Positions 42,445 through 45,193 of a stretch of DNA of 45,193 nt are shown piece after piece. Source of the stretch: CAYYGL01 sp964471235 (GTDB taxonomy: Bacteria > Calditrichota > Calditrichia > RBG-13-44-9 > J075); NCBI GenBank assembly GCA_964471235.1, contig CAYYGL010000012.1:1-45193 (forward strand), given 5' to 3'. The position numbers and the translations under genes were made by a program. The notes under the pieces are model-generated. The model made no database searches. It was not told the origin of the DNA and saw only the letters and a program-made list of their open reading frames with translations. Position 1 is the stretch's first letter, and every line of letters begins with the position of its first letter.

Positions 42445-44814
42445 CTAATCCCTCCGAATGATCGGACGCTGCGCCATCACGCTCACTTCCAACACTTTGA
42501 AGGCGGCATATTTGAAGCGCACTTCCAGAATATTGTCTCCGGTCTTGTTCACCTGCAAGGGGGTAATCAGGCAGATGAAATCGTTGTCTTTGGTCGGGGC
42601 GGTGATGGTAAACCGACCTTCGTTTTTTAACACCTTGCCATTCATGGTCATTTTATCGTACCACTGGCGGCTGCCGGCGGATTTGGCAACTTCCCGGGGC
42701 AGTTTGATGTTCACATCGTAAACCGGGAACTGGGCATCGGTGGGAATTTGCAAATTCAGACGAAACAGATACTCGTTTTGCGCCTGTTGTGTTTCATTCA
42801 CCGGCACCACAAAAATTCGCCGGTAGTTTTTGGGTTCGTTCAGCAACTTGGGCTTTTCCGGGTCAATTTCAGCAATTAATTTTTTGATATGCTTGTTTTT
42901 CCCCTGGTAATGCCTGCCGTGAATAATAATTGCCCGGGCTTTTGCCACCCCTTCGTTGCGGAAATTTTGCACAAAATCTTTGTAAATTGTTTCAATTGCC
43001 AGGCGGGGAAATTTATCATTTTTCAAGGAATTCAGGTAGTCCTGCACCGCTTGTTTGCGTTGATTGAGTACATTCGCCCCGCCGGAGGAGAACGTCAGTT
43101 CATACACCGGGGAGAATGCCGGATCATTATACAACGCTTCCACATCATGGTAATTATCCTTGTTCAGTTCAATGAACTCATTGATCCGTTTTTTCGACTC
43201 CTGCTCCACCGCTTTGGCAAGCCGCTCTTCCAGGTTTTTCACCACACGCTTTTTCTTAATGGCAATCGATTTGTAGTTCAAAAAATTCCGATCCTCGAAA
43301 AGGGCTTTTAATAAGCGTTCCGCGGATCGCCATTGTTTTCGGCTCAGGGCATCGGTAATGGCGGCTTTCTGTTGGTTGAGTGAGCGCTCATCCAGGTCCG
43401 GGTATTGGGCAATCAGGAAATCCAGGTCTTTATTGGCAGCTAACAGATGAACAATGCTACTGTAATCGGAGCGGTTTCGGTAGCGATTGATCTCCGGTAC
43501 GATACGGGCAGCGCGGGCAAATCCCCGGGATAGCCGGGAAACCCGCCGGGAAAGCGCCGAAACCGACTCGTTTAATTTTTTCACTGCCGTAGAACGGATA
43601 TACTTGCCGTATTTTCGGGTGGATACCGTGGGAACGCTTTCCTTTATCCGGTTGACACGGGTTTTCATTTGCGGGTAGAAATTATTGTCGGGCCATTGGG
43701 AACTCTCCCGAATTTCGGTCATGAGATCATCCAATTCCGATTGAGCGGATTTCAACGCCCCTGCGGTTTTGTTATACGCTTCAATAAAATCGGTTACAGA
43801 AGTAAATTCGCTGCCCGGGGTAACATTGCAGGCTTCCATCAGTGCCCGGGTTTTTTCCACATCCATCGGGAAAGGCCCGGCATCCTGCTTATTGCGCACT
43901 GCCCGTTCCAGGTAAGGGGTAAGATTCTCAAGCCGCTTGCCAATCACTCGCTGCGCTTCCCGGATAAGATTTGCCGGGTAATTCTCTTTACCTTCAAGAA
44001 CGGATAGCATCTCCGGTATTGCCTGCACAAAGGTCTGGTCATCGCCGCGGGATTCTCGCTCGGTTTTCATCACGCTTAAATAGCGGGCATAATTTTCCTG
44101 AAAGCGTAACTCATCTTCCACTTCTTTCTTCAGCGCCAGGTAATCCTGGTACGCCCGGTCATTGGAATTGACGATATCCGGCGGGAAAATTGCCTCGATC
44201 CCCAGTAACTCTCCCTGAATCCCTTTTAATTGCTCACTCTTCTGTTGGATGGAATTCAGTTCCCGGTCAAAATCCAGATCATCCAGCGAGCGGGTTTCAC
44301 CAATGGAAGCGATATAATCTTTATCAACCGTATTGCGGGCTAAAATCAACTGGAATTCGGCATTGCGGGTCTCAAAGCGGAATCGCCAGATAGGCACATA
44401 CCGATACTGCATTTCCAGCGGGATATCCCGGCGAACTTCATCAACAACCCAGTAAAAGGTGGGCACGGTCTGGTCTAACGCATACACACTCAGGTCATCA
44501 TCCGGCTTACTTTCATCATTCATTTCAATCATGGTGCCCTTTGTGGTAAACTGGCGGGTCAAAAAGGAATGGATGGCATCCATGTTTTGAATACGAAGCA
44601 CCAGGTAAAAGTTCGGCGCCGGGGCAGCAGGAATTTTCATGAAATACTTTTTGCCCTTCTTTAATTCGAACTTCTTGTCCTTATTCAATATTTCAATATA
44701 CTCGCCCTCCCGGGGCTGCAATTCCGGTTTGGGCTTTAACTCCTTAAACGGATGACAGCTCATTAGTACCAATAAGCCGGTCAATATTAAAAATCGAAAT
44801 GAACGTTTCATCAT
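42445..44814 (-). CDS. Large lipoprotein with long helical/coiled-coil region
   Basis: A 789-residue lipoprotein (LLVLMSC, C20, before HPFKELK). An N-terminal beta domain (about 30-170) is followed by a charged, largely helical region (about 175-620) with coiled-coil-like stretches (NSIQQKSEQLKGIQGELL, SALSRRVSRLSRGFARA, KRVVKNLEERLAKAVEQ). A C-terminal beta domain ends EVRFKYAAFKVLEVSVMAQ. No known motif. AAAGGAAACT precedes the ATG. It heads a leftward set of three exported genes and may be a scaffold in the periplasm. Function unknown. Confidence 0.72.
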   Translation of the reverse strand: MMKRSFRFLILTGLLVLMSCHPFKELKPKPELQPREGEYIEILNKDKKFELKKGKKYFMKIPAAPAPNFYLVLRIQNMDAIHSFLTRQFTTKGTMIEMNDESKPDDDLSVYALDQTVPTFYWVVDEVRRDIPLEMQYRYVPIWRFRFETRNAEFQLILARNTVDKDYIASIGETRSLDDLDFDRELNSIQQKSEQLKGIQGELLGIEAIFPPDIVNSNDRAYQDYLALKKEVEDELRFQENYARYLSVMKTERESRGDDQTFVQAIPEMLSVLEGKENYPANLIREAQRVIGKRLENLTPYLERAVRNKQDAGPFPMDVEKTRALMEACNVTPGSEFTSVTDFIEAYNKTAGALKSAQSELDDLMTEIRESSQWPDNNFYPQMKTRVNRIKESVPTVSTRKYGKYIRSTAVKKLNESVSALSRRVSRLSRGFARAARIVPEINRYRNRSDYSSIVHLLAANKDLDFLIAQYPDLDERSLNQQKAAITDALSRKQWRSAERLLKALFEDRNFLNYKSIAIKKKRVVKNLEERLAKAVEQESKKRINEFIELNKDNYHDVEALYNDPAFSPVYELTFSSGGANVLNQRKQAVQDYLNSLKNDKFPRLAIETIYKDFVQNFRNEGVAKARAIIIHGRHYQGKNKHIKKLIAEIDPEKPKLLNEPKNYRRIFVVPVNETQQAQNEYLFRLNLQIPTDAQFPVYDVNIKLPREVAKSAGSRQWYDKMTMNGKVLKNEGRFTITAPTKDNDFICLITPLQVNKTGDNILEVRFKYAAFKVLEVSVMAQRPIIRRD

Positions 44815-45193
44815 AGTTTCCTTTCTATACTGGTGATTTTATTGTTAAAGCCGCTTTTGAATACAAATGCCATACCAAACAAGTCTCTTCCCAACATATT
44901 CATTCACACTTTTCAAGAACATTCAGGAAGGGATTCGGATATCGGATTCAAAAGTTATCAGGTGATTCGGTAATGCTTTGAGTCTTTCCCGGGAATTTAC
45001 TTGTGAGACCCCGTTATGATTCTCTGTGGTTGATAGTTTGAGAAAATACGCTTCTCCCATCCTGCTACCAAAGCAGGATGTCGGTTGTTCAGCCGCATAA
45101 ATTAAATGGTTTTAGAGGTATAAGCAAAGCGGAATTAATAAAGGTGGATGTCGTAAAACAGCGGTAAGATATGACAGGATAGAGAAATTAACG
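44815..45193. other. Region upstream of the lipoprotein gene to window end
   Basis: About 380 bp without a convincing gene. It probably holds the promoter of the leftward lipoprotein. A hairpin at 45058-45080 (CATCCTGC, loop TACCAAA, GCAGGATG) has no T-tract and may be a small palindromic repeat. Confidence 0.45.

Overview
The window looks like a piece of a Gram-negative, anaerobically respiring chromosome from the FCB superphylum, most like Calditrichota or a related lineage. This is inferred from three things: secreted proteins ending in the NPFNPSTTI type of T9SS sorting domain, a PorV-like T9SS protein, and many multihaem c-type cytochromes. No rRNA is present, so the placement is tentative. 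The only tRNA is tRNA-Arg(CCG).

Layout. Positions 1-7 kb hold three T9SS-secreted proteins, two of them adjacent LVIVD-repeat paralogues. Next come aroA and a fatty-acid desaturase (7.0-9.3 kb). Positions 9.4-19.9 kb form one leftward run of ten genes: Rieske protein, cytochrome b, octahaem HAO-family cytochrome, an unknown helical protein, an outer-membrane beta-barrel, a tetrahaem lipoprotein, NapA, NapD, a NapG-like ferredoxin and NapH. Read together they look like a nitrate-to-ammonium chain in which a quinol-oxidising Rieske/cytochrome b module and an octahaem cytochrome replace NapBC and NrfA/H. A Crp/Fnr-like palindrome lies upstream. A perfect 36-bp inverted repeat (1-36 and 20298-20333) brackets the whole first 20 kb.

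Positions 20.3-27.6 kb hold the PorV-like gene, a MITE-like element with terminal inverted repeats and a 9-bp target duplication, a receiver domain fused to a membrane helix, tRNA-Arg, small membrane proteins, a double VanZ protein and MeaB. Positions 27.8-33.1 kb hold an SH3/coiled-coil lipoprotein and a leftward operon of outer-membrane barrel, 11-haem periplasmic cytochrome, 9-haem lipoprotein cytochrome and a CxxxY-type CcmE. That set resembles an outer-membrane porin-cytochrome electron conduit. A degenerate receiver protein lies just upstream of it.

Positions 33.5-37.4 kb hold a TetR regulator and a thiamine unit: TPP riboswitch with its own terminator, TonB-dependent receptor and thiamine pyrophosphokinase. 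A frameshifted four-helix-bundle pseudogene follows. The right end (38-44.8 kb) holds a cysteine-rich protein of unknown function, a triplicated 55-bp repeat, and a cluster of lipoprotein, membrane-anchored family-5 solute-binding protein and secreted SH3-like protein whose job I cannot name.

The strongest candidates for something not well described are the Rieske/cytb-HAO-Nap operon, the porin-cytochrome-CcmE operon, the receiver-TM fusion and the 39-45 kb cluster. Genes and motifs were read by eye. No searches were run.
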